A DNA stretch of 41,450 bases from Anaerolineae bacterium (GCA_016789005.1 JAEURA010000341.1:1-41450), one strand, 5' to 3'; counted from the first letter of the stretch, positions 26,050-35,032 are shown. The notes: generated by a model from the sequence alone, not told the origin. Program-made: numbers and translations.

Positions 26050-27108
26050 TTAGCCACGCTCGTCCACCGGGTCGGCGAAGATGATGCGCCCGGTGGGACG
26101 GTTGATCAGCTTGGTCACATTCACATAGATGGTGCGATCCATGTAGTTCTTGCCGTCTTTGACGATCACCATCGTGCCGTCGTCAAGATAGCCGACACCC
26201 TGCCCCGGTTCTGTGCCATCCTGAATCACGCGCAGCGCGAAAGTCTCGCCGGGGATGTAGGCGGAGCGGACGGCATTCGCCAGCTCGTTGATGTTCAGCA
26301 CCGTCGCACCCTGCGCCGCCGCCACCTGATTGAGCGGATAGTCAATGGTCACAATCGCCGCATCCATACGCAGCGCCAGCACGATCAGCTTATCATCGAC
26401 CGCAGGGATGTCGTCGGGGTCTTCTTCAACGATCTTGAAGGGAACGTGCGTTTCACGCTGTAGCTCGTTCAACTTCGTCAGCCCGCGCCGCCCGCGATTG
26501 CGCCGCTGCGGATCGCTCGAATCGGCGACGTGGTGCAGCTCCGAAATCACGAAGCGGGGAACGACCAGCGTTCCGCCCAGGAAGCTGGTGCGGGCGATAT
26601 CCACAATGCGCCCGTCGATGAGCACGCTGGTATCCAGCAACAGCAGGCGTTCACCCGTCGCCAGCAGACCGGGACGACGCGGTTTCCAGCCGAACCACTC
26701 TTCCAGAAACAGCCAGATCTCCCGGGAGCGAACGTGGAAGATGGTCGTCACGAGATAGCCAGAGACAATCAATGCCGCCGCCGGCGCAATCGTACCGAAC
26801 GGCTCTTCGAGCGAAGAAAGCGGCACGCTGATCAGCAGCGCGATGAACGCCCCCAACACAATGCCCGCCAGCGTCGTGAACAGGACATCGATTGCCATCT
26901 CGTTGACCATCCGTCGCAGGCTCTTCACCGGGCGGATGGTCAGCCAGGGGGTCATGACGAGTCCGAAAAGGATGCCAACCAGCGCGAAGACGAACGAAAC
27001 TGCCAGCTCGTCCAGGTCCAGCGACGGCGCAGTCATCACACCAAGCCGCGCGCCGATGAAGGCGAAGATCACCATCCCAATCAGCCGTGAGGCAAAATCA
27101 AGGGTCAT
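26050..27108 (-). CDS. YacL-type membrane PIN-TRAM protein
   Basis: Four hydrophobic helices (about residues 5-25, 35-55, 70-95, 105-125) are followed by a PIN nuclease domain (about 140-275) and a TRAM domain (about 285-345). The PIN acidic cluster is visible: Asp in LLLDTSVLIDGRI, Glu in FVISELHHVAD, and Asp residues in AVDDKLIVLAL and AIVTIDYPLN. TRAM suggests RNA binding. The homologue in Bacillus is YacL, of unsettled function; ribonuclease activity is an inference. The frame extends to a TTG at 27144, but the ATG at 27108, with GGAG about 8 bases upstream, gives the family N-terminus (352 aa). It lies downstream of asnS and the palindromic repeat pair. Confidence 0.88.
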   Translation of the reverse strand: MTLDFASRLIGMVIFAFIGARLGVMTAPSLDLDELAVSFVFALVGILFGLVMTPWLTIRPVKSLRRMVNEMAIDVLFTTLAGIVLGAFIALLISVPLSSLEEPFGTIAPAAALIVSGYLVTTIFHVRSREIWLFLEEWFGWKPRRPGLLATGERLLLLDTSVLIDGRIVDIARTSFLGGTLVVPRFVISELHHVADSSDPQRRNRGRRGLTKLNELQRETHVPFKIVEEDPDDIPAVDDKLIVLALRMDAAIVTIDYPLNQVAAAQGATVLNINELANAVRSAYIPGETFALRVIQDGTEPGQGVGYLDDGTMVIVKDGKNYMDRTIYVNVTKLINRPTGRIIFADPVDERG

Positions 27109-27208
27109 GCCAGCGCTCCAGACTCCTCTGCCGCCACCCCACAAGACTCCAATAAGGGGGAGTCAGGGGCGAGGGGGAATCAATGCCACAGAACTGCAGA
27201 TACGTTCT

Positions 27209-27239
27209 AGAGCGTATTTGATAATTCATCAACGCTCTC
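27209..27239. repeat. Bulged inverted repeat next to the palindrome pair
   Basis: AGAGCGT...ACGCTCT with inner TGAT...ATCA arms forms an 11-bp stem with a 3-base bulge, ending directly where the first GTAGGGGCG palindrome begins. It may be part of the same repeated unit. It is AT-richer than its surroundings. Confidence 0.4.
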
Positions 27240-27318
27240 GTAGGGGCGGCTCGCGAGCCGCCCGCGCTGCCTGAAAGATCGTCACGGTTACGGCGGGCGC
27301 GTCGCGACGCGCCCCTAC
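27240..27318. repeat. Pair of GTAGGGGCG palindromic repeats in inverted orientation
   Basis: Two 24-base units face each other. The left begins GTAGGGGCGGCTCGCGAG and contains a perfect 20-base palindrome (27244-27263). The right ends in CGCGACGCGCCCCTAC and contains another (27295-27314). Read in the same orientation they match at 20 of 24 positions, and the four differences are paired so that each palindrome stays perfect. The right unit supplies the TAG stop codon of asnS. The pair spans 79 bases with inverted ends, like a REP/BIME pair or a tiny MITE. Units of the GTAGGGGCG type are common dispersed repeats in many bacterial genomes (recollection, not searched). Confidence 0.75.
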
Positions 27319-28679
27319 CAAGGGCAATTTTCAAAAACCCGCGAGGGATAGTTTCGGCTCAGCATGCGCGCGTAAGGAATGGTTTCACGCACATGCGGCA
27401 GACCACAAATCCAGGCGACGGTCCGTTCCAGCCCGATGCCAAAGCCAGCATGCGGCACGCTGCCAAAGCGGCGCAGATCAATGTACCACTGGTACGCCTC
27501 GCGCGGCAGCGCCATCGTCTTGATGCGTTCTTCCAGCAGCGTCGGATCATAGATACGTTCGCTGCCGCCGGTGATCTCGCCATAACCCTCAGGAGCGAGC
27601 AGGTCGACGCTCCGGCACACTTCCGGTCTGCCCTCTACCGGCTGCATGTAGAACGCCTTGACTGCGGTCGGGTAGTGATAGACGAACAGAGGGCGGTCGA
27701 ACATCTCAGCGAGCGCCGTCTCATGCGGGCTGCCGAAGTCCTCGCCCCACTCGATCTTGAGCAGGTCTTTCTGCTCCGGGTCTTCCGTCTTCGCGTAGAC
27801 CTGCTTCAGCCGCTCCACCGCCTCATCATAGCTGATGCGGGCGAACGGCGTCTTGATCGCCTCCAGCCGGGCGATATCACGCTCGATGAGCGCCAGCTCG
27901 TGAGGATGCTTTTCCAGCACCCGCCCGACGACGAACCCGATCATCTGCTCTTCCAGCGTCATCATGTCTTCCAGCGACAGATGCGCCGCTTCAGGCTCCA
28001 TCATCCAGAATTCCTGGAGATGACGACGGGTCTTCGACTTTTCGGCGCGAAACGTGGGACCAAAGCAGTACACTTTGCCGAATGCCATCATGTTCGCTTC
28101 GTTGTAAAGCTGTCCGGTCTGCGCCAGGAAGGCACGTTCGCCGTGAAAGTCGATCTCAAACAGCGTGGTGGTGTTCTCGCCCGCCGCCGGCGTGATGATC
28201 GGTGTATCGACCAGCAGATAGCCTTGGGAGTCCATAAAGTCACGCAGTGAGCGTTCGATGGTCGCGCGGATGCGCAGGATCGCCCATTGTCGGCTGGAAC
28301 GCAGCCACAGATGGCGATTGTCCATCAGGAACTCCGTGCCATGTTCCTTCGGCGTAATGGGGTATTCTTCCGCCTTCTGCAGCAGTTCGATGGACTGGAT
28401 GCCGACCTCGAAGCCGCCCGGAACACCGGGTGCGCGGCTGTCGGCGCGCACCGAACCGCGAATGACCACCGACGATTCCTGGGTCAGTTTGCTGGCGATG
28501 TCGAACTGCGCTTCATCCAGCTCCTTCTTAAAGGCGACGCACTGCACGATGCCTGATCCATCGCGCACCTGGATGAACTGAAGCTTGCCCTTATCGGTGC
28601 GGTTGTAGACCCACCCGCGAATTTCGACCGACTGATCGACGTACTGCGCAATGTCGCTGATGTTTACGTAGACAGACAC
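27315..28679 (-). CDS. asnS: Asparaginyl-tRNA synthetase
   Basis: Charges tRNA-Asn. An N-terminal OB-fold anticodon-binding domain (about 1-100, with VEIRGWVYNRTDKGKLQFIQVRDGSG) precedes the class II catalytic core. Motif 2 is FRAEKSKTRRHLQEFWMMEPE with its Arg, and motif 3 is GFGIGLERTVAWICG. The GENTTTLFEIDFHGERAFLAQTGQLYNEA segment is typical of AsnRS rather than AspRS. The start is GTG with AAAGG about 10 bases upstream. The last residues (VFENCPW) and the TAG stop run into the palindromic repeat, so the C-terminus may have been reset by repeat insertion. An extended -10 promoter lies about 50 bases upstream. Confidence 0.95.
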   Translation of the reverse strand: MSVYVNISDIAQYVDQSVEIRGWVYNRTDKGKLQFIQVRDGSGIVQCVAFKKELDEAQFDIASKLTQESSVVIRGSVRADSRAPGVPGGFEVGIQSIELLQKAEEYPITPKEHGTEFLMDNRHLWLRSSRQWAILRIRATIERSLRDFMDSQGYLLVDTPIITPAAGENTTTLFEIDFHGERAFLAQTGQLYNEANMMAFGKVYCFGPTFRAEKSKTRRHLQEFWMMEPEAAHLSLEDMMTLEEQMIGFVVGRVLEKHPHELALIERDIARLEAIKTPFARISYDEAVERLKQVYAKTEDPEQKDLLKIEWGEDFGSPHETALAEMFDRPLFVYHYPTAVKAFYMQPVEGRPEVCRSVDLLAPEGYGEITGGSERIYDPTLLEERIKTMALPREAYQWYIDLRRFGSVPHAGFGIGLERTVAWICGLPHVRETIPYARMLSRNYPSRVFENCPW

Positions 28680-28729
28680 TGAGATAAGCCTTTGGCAAAC
28701 GAGAACAATCGATGTTCAAGGATGACGCC

Positions 28730-28738
28730 ATTATAACA
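28730..28738 (-). promoter_or_regulatory. Extended -10 promoter for asnS
   Basis: On the minus strand the sequence TGTTATAAT is an exact match to the extended -10 consensus TGnTATAAT. There is no good -35, which is normal for extended -10 promoters. Transcription would start near 28723, about 45 bases before the asnS GTG. Confidence 0.55.
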
Positions 28739-28744
28739 TGGAGA

Positions 28745-28772
28745 CTTCCGCCGCTTCGCTGAGCGGCGGAAG
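28745..28772 (-). terminator. Hairpin downstream of maeB
   Basis: A perfect 11-bp GC-rich stem (CTTCCGCCGCT / AGCGGCGGAAG) with a 6-base loop lies 64 bases after the maeB stop codon and just upstream of the asnS promoter. There is no T-tract; it may still end or protect the maeB transcript. Confidence 0.5.
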
Positions 28773-28835
28773 ATGAGAGGATGAAGATGCAGGGGCAGTG
28801 ATCACGACGAAGCGCTGCCCACTGCGATGATCCGT

Positions 28836-31094
28836 TTAACCTTCGCGATTTCGTCCCTGTGCGTCCATCACCGCGACCGCAGTCATAGCGACGATCTGCT
28901 CGACATCATCGCCCGCTTGCAGAACGTGCACCGGCGCGCCGATACCCAGCAGAATAGGTCCGATGGTCTGGGCGCCGCCCAGCCGCGCCAGGAGCTTGTA
29001 GGCAACATTCGCCGAGGCAAGATCAGGGAAGACCAGCACGTTGGCGTCCTCCACCTGGCTGAACGGGTAGCGGGAGGCGATGATCTCCGGCACGACGGCG
29101 GTATCCGCCTGCATTTCGCCATCGACGGCGATATCCGGGCGGCGGCTGCGCACCAGTTCGACTGCCTCTCTCACCTTCCTGGACTGCGGGTGCGGGGTGC
29201 TGCCGAAGTTAGAGAAGGAAAGCATCGCCACGCGCGGCTCGATGTCGAGCGAACGAGCGAAGTCGGCGGCAAGGATGGCGATCTCCGACAGCGTTTCCGC
29301 ATCCGGGTCGATGTTAACGGTCGCATCGGTGAAGAGATAGACGCGCCCCTTCACGATCACCAGATAGACGCCGCTCGCCCGCACCGCGCCAGGGCGGGTG
29401 TGGAAGACCTGAAGGGCGGGACGCAGGACATCAGGATACTCGTGCGTCAGACCGCTGATCAGCGCGTCCGCCTCGCCGGCTTGCAAGACCATCGGGGCAA
29501 GGACGTTGCGATCGCGCATGAGCGTCCGAGCACGCGCCGCAGTGACGCCGGAGCGCTGACGCAGCTGATAGTAGGCGTCGCAGTACCTCTCGCGCAGCGC
29601 CTCATCATCAAGATCGATGATCTCCGGCGAGAACGTCAGTCCAAGTTCTGCGATCACATCCAGGATACGCGCCTTGCTGCCGATCAGGACCGGCTCGGCG
29701 ATTCCATCTTCCTGCACCTGCGCCGCCGCGCGGACGATCTTTGGCTCCTCGCCCTCATCATAGACGACGCGCGCCTTGGGACCGCTCTTGGCTTTACTGA
29801 TGATCTGGCTGCGAAGCTGCTGACCAAGCCCCTGACGACGAATCAACTCATTGCGATACTGCTCCAGATCAATGGTGCGCCGGGCTGCGCCGCTTTCCAT
29901 CGCCGCCCTGGCGACCGCCGGGGCGACCCACAGCAGGACGCGCGGGTCAAGCGGCTTCGGGATCAGATAGTCCCGCCCGAAGCGCAGCGCGGTCAGTCCA
30001 TAGGCTGCCAGCACGCTGTCAGGGACATCCTCCATCGTCAGTTCAGACAGCGCCTGCGCCGCCGCCAGCTTCATTTCTTCGTTAATCTGCCGGGCATAAA
30101 CGTCCAGCGCGCCGCGGAAGATGAAGGGGAAGCCCAGCACGTTGTTGACCTGATTCGGGTAGTCGCTTCTGCCCGTCGCCATAATCACATCGGAACGCGC
30201 TGCCAGCGCCTCTTCCGGCATGATCTCCGGTGTCGGGTTCGCCAGCGCGAAGATCAGCGGATCTTCCGCCATTGTCTTGACCATCGCGCCGGTCAGCACG
30301 CCCGGACCAGAAAGTCCGAGGAACATGTCAGCGCCGCGAACAGCCTCTTCGAGCGTCCGCGCATCCGTCTCCGCGGCATAGCGCGCCTTATAGGGGTTCA
30401 TGTTGGCTTCGCGTCCGGCATAGATCACGCCGGTCGAATCCACCATGAGGATATGTTCTTTGCGAACGCCAAGCTGGACGTAGAAATCTGCGGTGGCGAT
30501 AGCGCTTGCACCCGCTCCCGAAACCACGATGCGCATTTGATCCAGTGACTTGCCCAGCACCTTGACGGCGTTCATGAGCGCCGCGCCGGAGATGATCGCC
30601 GTGCCGTGCTGATCGTCGTGGAAGACAGGGATGTCCAGCTCTTCGCGCAGCCGCCGTTCAATCTCGAAGCATTCGGGCGCTTTGATGTCCTCCAGATTGA
30701 TTCCGCCGAAGGTCGGCGCGAGGGCGCGCACCACCGTGATAATTTCCTCAGCGGTCTTGGCGTTGATTTCGATGTCGAATACGTCGACATCGGCGAATCG
30801 CTTGAACAGAACGCCCTTGCCTTCCATCACGGGCTTGGACGCCAGCGCCCCAAGGTTCCCCAGACCGAGGATCGCCGTCCCATTGGAGACGACAGCGACC
30901 AGGTTGGATTTTGCGGTGAGTTCATAGGCAGTGAGCGGATCACGCTTCACTTCCAGGACGGCTTCGGCAACACCGGGCGAGTATGCCAGCGAGAGATCAC
31001 GCTGGGTGGCGAGCGGTTTTGTCGGAACGACTTCTATCTTTCCAGGACGACCACGCCGATGGTATTCGAAGACATCTTGCTGAGTGATCGACAC
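28836..31094 (-). CDS. maeB: Malic enzyme with C-terminal phosphotransacetylase-like domain (MaeB type)
   Basis: Oxidative decarboxylation of malate to pyruvate with NAD(P). The N-terminal half (about 1-430) has [15 protein letters not shown], the catalytic Lys region [21 protein letters not shown], the metal-binding DVFDIEI and a dinucleotide fold with [15 protein letters not shown]. The C-terminal half (about 435-752) resembles phosphate acetyltransferase; in MaeB proteins this domain is regulatory (acetyl-CoA binding) and usually not catalytic. The 752-aa length is typical. The start is GTG, supported by AAGGAG at 7-8 bases; no in-frame ATG is nearby. It is probably monocistronic, with a hairpin between it and asnS. 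Confidence 0.95.
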   Translation of the reverse strand: MSITQQDVFEYHRRGRPGKIEVVPTKPLATQRDLSLAYSPGVAEAVLEVKRDPLTAYELTAKSNLVAVVSNGTAILGLGNLGALASKPVMEGKGVLFKRFADVDVFDIEINAKTAEEIITVVRALAPTFGGINLEDIKAPECFEIERRLREELDIPVFHDDQHGTAIISGAALMNAVKVLGKSLDQMRIVVSGAGASAIATADFYVQLGVRKEHILMVDSTGVIYAGREANMNPYKARYAAETDARTLEEAVRGADMFLGLSGPGVLTGAMVKTMAEDPLIFALANPTPEIMPEEALAARSDVIMATGRSDYPNQVNNVLGFPFIFRGALDVYARQINEEMKLAAAQALSELTMEDVPDSVLAAYGLTALRFGRDYLIPKPLDPRVLLWVAPAVARAAMESGAARRTIDLEQYRNELIRRQGLGQQLRSQIISKAKSGPKARVVYDEGEEPKIVRAAAQVQEDGIAEPVLIGSKARILDVIAELGLTFSPEIIDLDDEALRERYCDAYYQLRQRSGVTAARARTLMRDRNVLAPMVLQAGEADALISGLTHEYPDVLRPALQVFHTRPGAVRASGVYLVIVKGRVYLFTDATVNIDPDAETLSEIAILAADFARSLDIEPRVAMLSFSNFGSTPHPQSRKVREAVELVRSRRPDIAVDGEMQADTAVVPEIIASRYPFSQVEDANVLVFPDLASANVAYKLLARLGGAQTIGPILLGIGAPVHVLQAGDDVEQIVAMTAVAVMDAQGRNREG

Positions 31095-31213
31095 AATGCA
31101 TCTCCTTGACGAGACGAATACTTTCGCAAGTCGATTCTACTCCTACTTTCTCCCACCATTTCAGGACAAGCGACATGCTCCTCGTATGACTAAGGGCATG
31201 TGAGCCGAAAACA

Positions 31214-31262
31214 TTCGTGAAACTTTCGTGAATTTTCTGTAGAAACCATGATCTTTTCATGG
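31214..31262 (+). promoter_or_regulatory. 11-base-spaced TTCGTGAA repeats and a hairpin upstream of an unknown gene
   Basis: TTCGTGAA occurs at 31214-31221 and again at 31225-31232, one helical turn apart, the spacing favoured by OmpR/PhoB-type winged-helix regulators. A 6-bp hairpin (CCATGA / TCATGG, 31246-31262) follows. The region lies between divergent maeB and the unknown gene at 31323. The binding protein is not known. Confidence 0.35.
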
Positions 31263-31322
31263 ATGCGCTTTATGATCTGACCCATGAGTTACGACAGAAT
31301 CAATTTTCGGGCGGAGGATGGT

Positions 31323-32129
31323 ATGGATGCCAGCACGCCGTACTTCTCAAAAGCAGAACATCAGTCGCTTCATTCCCGGCTCTCTGCCTCAGACCTGCCA
31401 CCGTCCCCCCACTTCCGCAGCATCATCGAGCGCATGAACCATCTGCAATTTGGCTTAAGCCGCCGGCTTTCCATGATGGGCAGTGATCTACAGCCGTCGT
31501 GGGAGCGAAAGCTGCCAGTATCAACCTACTCATTCGCCTCTGGCGGCAGCATCGACGGCTTGGCATTCGCCTTCTCTCGCCCCCGCGCACACGCCGCGCT
31601 CATTGAGAAGCTGATGGGACGAAGCGCCAACCTGGCAGCAGCAGCCGACCCCTGCCGTCACCCGGTGCTGGAAGTTCGCCTGGACGCCGATCAATTCGTG
31701 GTGGAACTGATCATGTCGCCGCTGGCGCGCTGGGATCAGCGCAACATCGCCGGCAAGATGCGCGTTGAGCGCCACCGTGAAGGCTTCCGGTCACTGCTAA
31801 GGTCCTGCCCGGAAGACATGATCATCGGTTTCTGGCATGGCGAGGCGCTTCAGGATGCCTTCCTTACGTCACGCCAGATTCTGCGTGGACGCTTCCTTGA
31901 AGAATGGTTCGGCACTTTCGCTGCCGAACATGAATGGCTGCGCATCGGCGTGTGGCGCACGCCTGAACATCCTAATCTCGCCCAGGATCGAATCCTCACA
32001 GAAGTGTTCGGGGCGGCGGCAGCACTAGCGCGCATCTACCAGTTCTTCGCCTGGTCCAGTGAGAACGACTTTCACAGCTTCCTGGGAAGTGGCAAGAAGA
32101 GCGCAAACGCCCCCCAGGCGACGGTCTGA
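31323..32129 (+). CDS. Protein of unknown function
   Basis: I do not recognise this 268-aa protein. No signal peptide or TM helix is visible. The first 60 residues are polar and helical in character (FSKAEHQSLHSRL, SIIERMNHLQFGLSRRL), followed by a mixed alpha/beta region containing SFASGGSIDGLAFAFSRPRAH, LEVRLDADQFVVELIMSP, and an Arg-rich DQRNIAGKMRVERHREGFRSLL segment. A Trp/Phe-rich part (IIGFWHGEALQDAF, RFLEEWFGTF, LRIGVWRTPEHPNL) follows. The ATG at 31323 has GGAGG at 5-base spacing; a further upstream ATG at 31284 lacks any RBS. Codon use looks like the neighbours, which argues for a real, native gene. It has its own upstream region and stands apart from cdsA by 170 bases. Confidence 0.75.
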   Translation: MDASTPYFSKAEHQSLHSRLSASDLPPSPHFRSIIERMNHLQFGLSRRLSMMGSDLQPSWERKLPVSTYSFASGGSIDGLAFAFSRPRAHAALIEKLMGRSANLAAAADPCRHPVLEVRLDADQFVVELIMSPLARWDQRNIAGKMRVERHREGFRSLLRSCPEDMIIGFWHGEALQDAFLTSRQILRGRFLEEWFGTFAAEHEWLRIGVWRTPEHPNLAQDRILTEVFGAAAALARIYQFFAWSSENDFHSFLGSGKKSANAPQATV

Positions 32130-32257
32130 TCCGCCATCTGCCCAGACGCGAGAACCGAGAAAATGAGGATGAGCGCCGCCATCGCTCAGTCCGCTTCCCT
32201 ACTGATCGCTGGCTCAGATGGCTTACTGGGTTGAACGCAACAACTGAGAAACTCTGC

Positions 32258-32299
32258 TACAATTCGGGCAAACAATGATCATTGCTGCCCGAATTGATT
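32258..32299 (+). promoter_or_regulatory. Nested dyad and -10 element overlapping the cdsA start region
   Basis: CAATTCGGGCA (32260-32270) and TGCCCGAATTG (32286-32296) are perfect 11-base inverted arms. Between them is a perfect 12-base palindrome CAATGATCATTG (32273-32284). A TACAAT -10 candidate (32258-32263) overlaps the left arm. The dyad ends three bases before the cdsA ATG, leaving no normal RBS. A 10-codon ORF (ATG at 32275, TGA at 32305-32307) overlaps the cdsA start. The arrangement fits an operator or a translation-control structure. Confidence 0.5.
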
Positions 32300-32977
32300 A
32301 TGGCTGAGGCTACGACGCGCAAGACATCAACAACCGCAAACCTGATTCAGCGCATCATCACCGCTGTGATCGCCATCCCCCCTGTGGTCGGCTTGATCGT
32401 GGTCGGGGGTGTGCCGTTCATCATCCTGGTCACGGTGTTCGCGGCGCTGGCTGTGATCGAGATGGTTTTCATCTTGCGCCACCGCGTTTTCTTCTTCGTG
32501 CTCAGTCTGTTTTATATCGGCGTCCCAATGACAATGCTGCTGATTCTTCGCGAGTCGCCGCTGGGTCTCATCTGGGTGGCGCTGATCGTCGCCGTGACCT
32601 GGGTGACCGACACCATGGCGTTCATCGGCGGACGGCTCTTCGGTAAGACCCCCCTCAGCCCGACAATCTCACCCAACAAGACTCGCGAGGGTGCAGTCAT
32701 CGGTTATGTGAGCGGTTGCGTCGCGGCACTCCTTACGCTTGCGGCGACGGGGTATCTCAGCGCCAGCGCGCTCCTGATACCGATCCTGGGACCTATCGCG
32801 GCGATTCTGGGCGACCTGTTTGAGTCCTACATCAAGCGCCGTTTCCACACCAAAGACTCGCACCCGCCGGGATTCAACATTTTGCCGGGGCACGGTGGCG
32901 TCATGGATCGCATTGATGGACTGCTGTTTGTCAGCGTATTCTGCTTTCTGTTCGCTGTGCTGATCGGGCTGCACTGA
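32300..32977 (+). CDS. cdsA: Phosphatidate cytidylyltransferase
   Basis: Makes CDP-diacylglycerol from phosphatidic acid and CTP, the branch point of phospholipid synthesis. The protein is integral to the membrane, with several hydrophobic helices from residue 19 on. The C-terminal CDS signature is present: ESYIKRRFHTKDSHPPG..LPGHGGVMDRIDGLLF, and the WVTDTMAFIGGRLFGKTPLSPTISPNKTREG segment is characteristic. At 225 aa it is shorter than most CdsA (about 260-280), with fewer N-terminal helices. The ATG at 32300 has no good ribosome binding site because an inverted repeat ends right before it. A TTG at 32282 is in frame as an alternative. It is not linked to frr-uppS here, contrary to a frequent order. 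Confidence 0.92.
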   Translation: MAEATTRKTSTTANLIQRIITAVIAIPPVVGLIVVGGVPFIILVTVFAALAVIEMVFILRHRVFFFVLSLFYIGVPMTMLLILRESPLGLIWVALIVAVTWVTDTMAFIGGRLFGKTPLSPTISPNKTREGAVIGYVSGCVAALLTLAATGYLSASALLIPILGPIAAILGDLFESYIKRRFHTKDSHPPGFNILPGHGGVMDRIDGLLFVSVFCFLFAVLIGLH

Positions 32978-33098
32978 CCTGTTTTCGGACATCGGCAGAA
33001 TACGGTTGGGACGCCGGGCAGGATGCCCTAGCGCGTCCTGCGCGCTTCAGGGCTATACTAGATTGGCGTCGAGTGGTTGACGGGCGTGGGGGATTCAC

Positions 33099-33482
33099 AT
33101 GACACAATTGGGGTTAGATGATTCGCGCGGGCAAGCGCCGAATCGTGAACAGCTCCTGCAGATGGCGATCACAACCGCCAAGCAGGGCAACCGCAGCGCT
33201 GCGCGCCTCATGTTTCGGCGCGTCCTGAGCGAGGACAAAAACAACGAACGCGCAATGATGTGGATGGCGAAGCTGGCAGAGAGTAAGGCGGAGCGTAAGG
33301 TCTGGCTGGAGCGGGTCCTGACGGTCAATCCGAATAATGAAGTCGTGCGCGACGCGCTGGGACGGCTCAGCTATCGGCGCAGCGCCCGCGATAATCGCGT
33401 CCTGCTCATCTTCGGCGTCCTGGCGGCGGTCTTGATCATCCTCGCCGTCATCGTCTTTCTCGCCTTGAGCACCAGCCGCTAG
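33099..33482 (+). CDS. Small TPR-like tail-anchored protein (first of three paralogues)
   Basis: Residues 15-90 form helical TPR-like repeats with a marker segment MMWMAKLAESKAERKVWLERVL and VNPNNEVVRDAL. One TM helix (about 100-123) ends the protein with only four residues after it, so the TPR part should stay in the cytoplasm and the protein is tail-anchored. The same TPR segment starts the next two genes (LMWMASVVDTLEERRSFLQRAL and WFWLASVVDTDEERRICLSNVL), so this is a short family member without the external domain. GGGGG lies 6 bases before the ATG. No function is known; TPR implies protein-protein contacts. Confidence 0.8.
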   Translation: MTQLGLDDSRGQAPNREQLLQMAITTAKQGNRSAARLMFRRVLSEDKNNERAMMWMAKLAESKAERKVWLERVLTVNPNNEVVRDALGRLSYRRSARDNRVLLIFGVLAAVLIILAVIVFLALSTSR

Positions 33483-33535
33483 TTCGGCGCTCATTTTCCA
33501 GGAGCCGACCGACTACCAGAACGGGAGATTTGACC

Positions 33536-35032
33536 TTGACACAGGGACCGAATAACCAGGCGCGGCTCCGTGAGGGCATTGACGCCGCCAGACGAGGCGA
33601 CCGGCTGACTGCTCGGCGGCTCCTTCAACAGGTGCTCGCCTTTGACCGTGACAACGAACTGGCGCTGATGTGGATGGCGTCGGTGGTTGATACGCTGGAG
33701 GAACGACGCTCATTCCTGCAGCGCGCTCTGCAGGTCAACCCCGATAACACTCGTGCCCGCGAGGCGCTGCGCCGTCTGGGCGGCGATACTCCCGGCGCGG
33801 CGACGCCCGGCAGCGTCCCCGCGTCTTCCAGTTCGCCTGCCCCGGCAGGCGGTTCGACGCGCGGCAGCAACGTCTATCTCTGGTTGGCGGGTGCGGTGGT
33901 GCTGATCGTCGCTGTCACCCTGGGGGTCATCCTCCTCAACCCCTCCAGGAATCAAACGCCGACAGCGACCGTATCGAACATTCAGCGCACGTTCATCGCT
34001 GCCGCGAACCCCTCCGTGACTCCCAGCCCGGACCGCCGCCCGCCCACAGCAACCGTGTTCACGGGCGTTGTTGTCACTTTCGACCCGAACACCGCGCCAC
34101 AGCTTCCGCCGACCTTTACCCCGACTTTCGTCCCGACCAGCACGCCAACGCCGTTCCCTTCGGCGACGCCCCTGCCTCTCGGCAGTTTTTCAGTCGTCTA
34201 CGGCGACTTTGAGCCAAACACTTCAGCGCCAAGCCTGTATTCCGCCAGCGCCAACGGAACCAACGAGATCAAGCTGGAGTCGGGCACGCTGGGCGGTTTC
34301 ATCGATGCGGCGGTCTCGCCGGACGGCAGGTCGGTCGCCTTCGTCCGCGAGGTCTCCACCGACGAAGCAGAACCGAAACGTCACCCTCAGTTGTTCATCG
34401 CGCCGCTGGATAACCTGCCGGCGGCGCAGCCCGTCACCCGCTTCACCGGCAGTATCCTTGCCGGTCCCTCCTGGTCGGCAGATTCGTCTTCTATCGTCTT
34501 CAGCAGCAATCACGATGTGGACGAAGAGATCTACCGCTATGACGTGCCGTCTGGCAATCTGAGGCAGCTAACCCGCAATCAGGCGCGCGACTTCGACCCC
34601 GCATTTTCGCCAGATGGCAGCTTGGTCGTGTACGCCTCCGACGTCGACTCGCCCGATTTCTCTGAAATTTACCAGATGACGCGCGAAGGTGCGGCGATCA
34701 CCCGCCTGACCGAAGACTCCGGCAGCAGTTTTTCCCCGGCTTATGCGCCGAGTGGGGCGCGCATCGCGTTCATCAGCGACCGTCAGGGCGATGCCGATCT
34801 GTTCATCATCGACGCCGACGGGCAGCGCCCGTTCATGCTCACAGTTGACGACAATGGTGCGGAAGATCACGCTCCTGTCTGGTCACCAGACAGTCGGTGG
34901 ATCGTGTTCGCATCGAATCGCGAACAGGATCGCTTCGCCTGGTACGCCATCGATCTGTCCGGCGCAATCCAGGCGCTTCCGAAAAATGATCGGCTCCCGC
35001 AGTCCTTAACCTTCATCGCCCAATCGCCCTGA
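33536..35032 (+). CDS. TPR-TM-TolB-like propeller protein (second paralogue)
   Basis: An N-terminal TPR-like module (residues 5-82) is followed by a Pro/Ser/Ala linker, one TM helix (about 113-134), a Thr/Pro-rich spacer (about 135-215) and a beta-propeller made of TolB/PD40-type repeats (about 220-498). The repeats are marked by SPDGRSVAFV, SADSSSIVFSSN, SPDGSLVVYASD, APSGARIAFISD and SPDSRWIVFASN. The likely topology is TPR inside, propeller outside. Start: two TTG codons occur; the one at 33536 has GGGAG at 8 bases, and the other (33530) is too close to it. Partners such as TolA or Pal are not seen. It may link an intracellular complex to the envelope (inference). Confidence 0.85.
   Translation: MTQGPNNQARLREGIDAARRGDRLTARRLLQQVLAFDRDNELALMWMASVVDTLEERRSFLQRALQVNPDNTRAREALRRLGGDTPGAATPGSVPASSSSPAPAGGSTRGSNVYLWLAGAVVLIVAVTLGVILLNPSRNQTPTATVSNIQRTFIAAANPSVTPSPDRRPPTATVFTGVVVTFDPNTAPQLPPTFTPTFVPTSTPTPFPSATPLPLGSFSVVYGDFEPNTSAPSLYSASANGTNEIKLESGTLGGFIDAAVSPDGRSVAFVREVSTDEAEPKRHPQLFIAPLDNLPAAQPVTRFTGSILAGPSWSADSSSIVFSSNHDVDEEIYRYDVPSGNLRQLTRNQARDFDPAFSPDGSLVVYASDVDSPDFSEIYQMTREGAAITRLTEDSGSSFSPAYAPSGARIAFISDRQGDADLFIIDADGQRPFMLTVDDNGAEDHAPVWSPDSRWIVFASNREQDRFAWYAIDLSGAIQALPKNDRLPQSLTFIAQSP

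Noticed and set aside
27145..27180. GACTCC / GGAGTC inverted repeat near the palindrome pair
   Set aside because: Arms are only six bases with a loop; too weak to call as a separate element.
28827..30548. 573-codon open frame on the plus strand
   Set aside because: It lies entirely antisense to the well-supported maeB gene, has His/Arg/Gln-rich composition typical of reverse-frame reading in GC-rich DNA, and shows no family motif.
33031..33059. Promoter for the small TPR gene (TATACT at 33054)
   Set aside because: The -10-like box has neither a -35 at proper spacing nor a TGn extension, so the call is not supportable.
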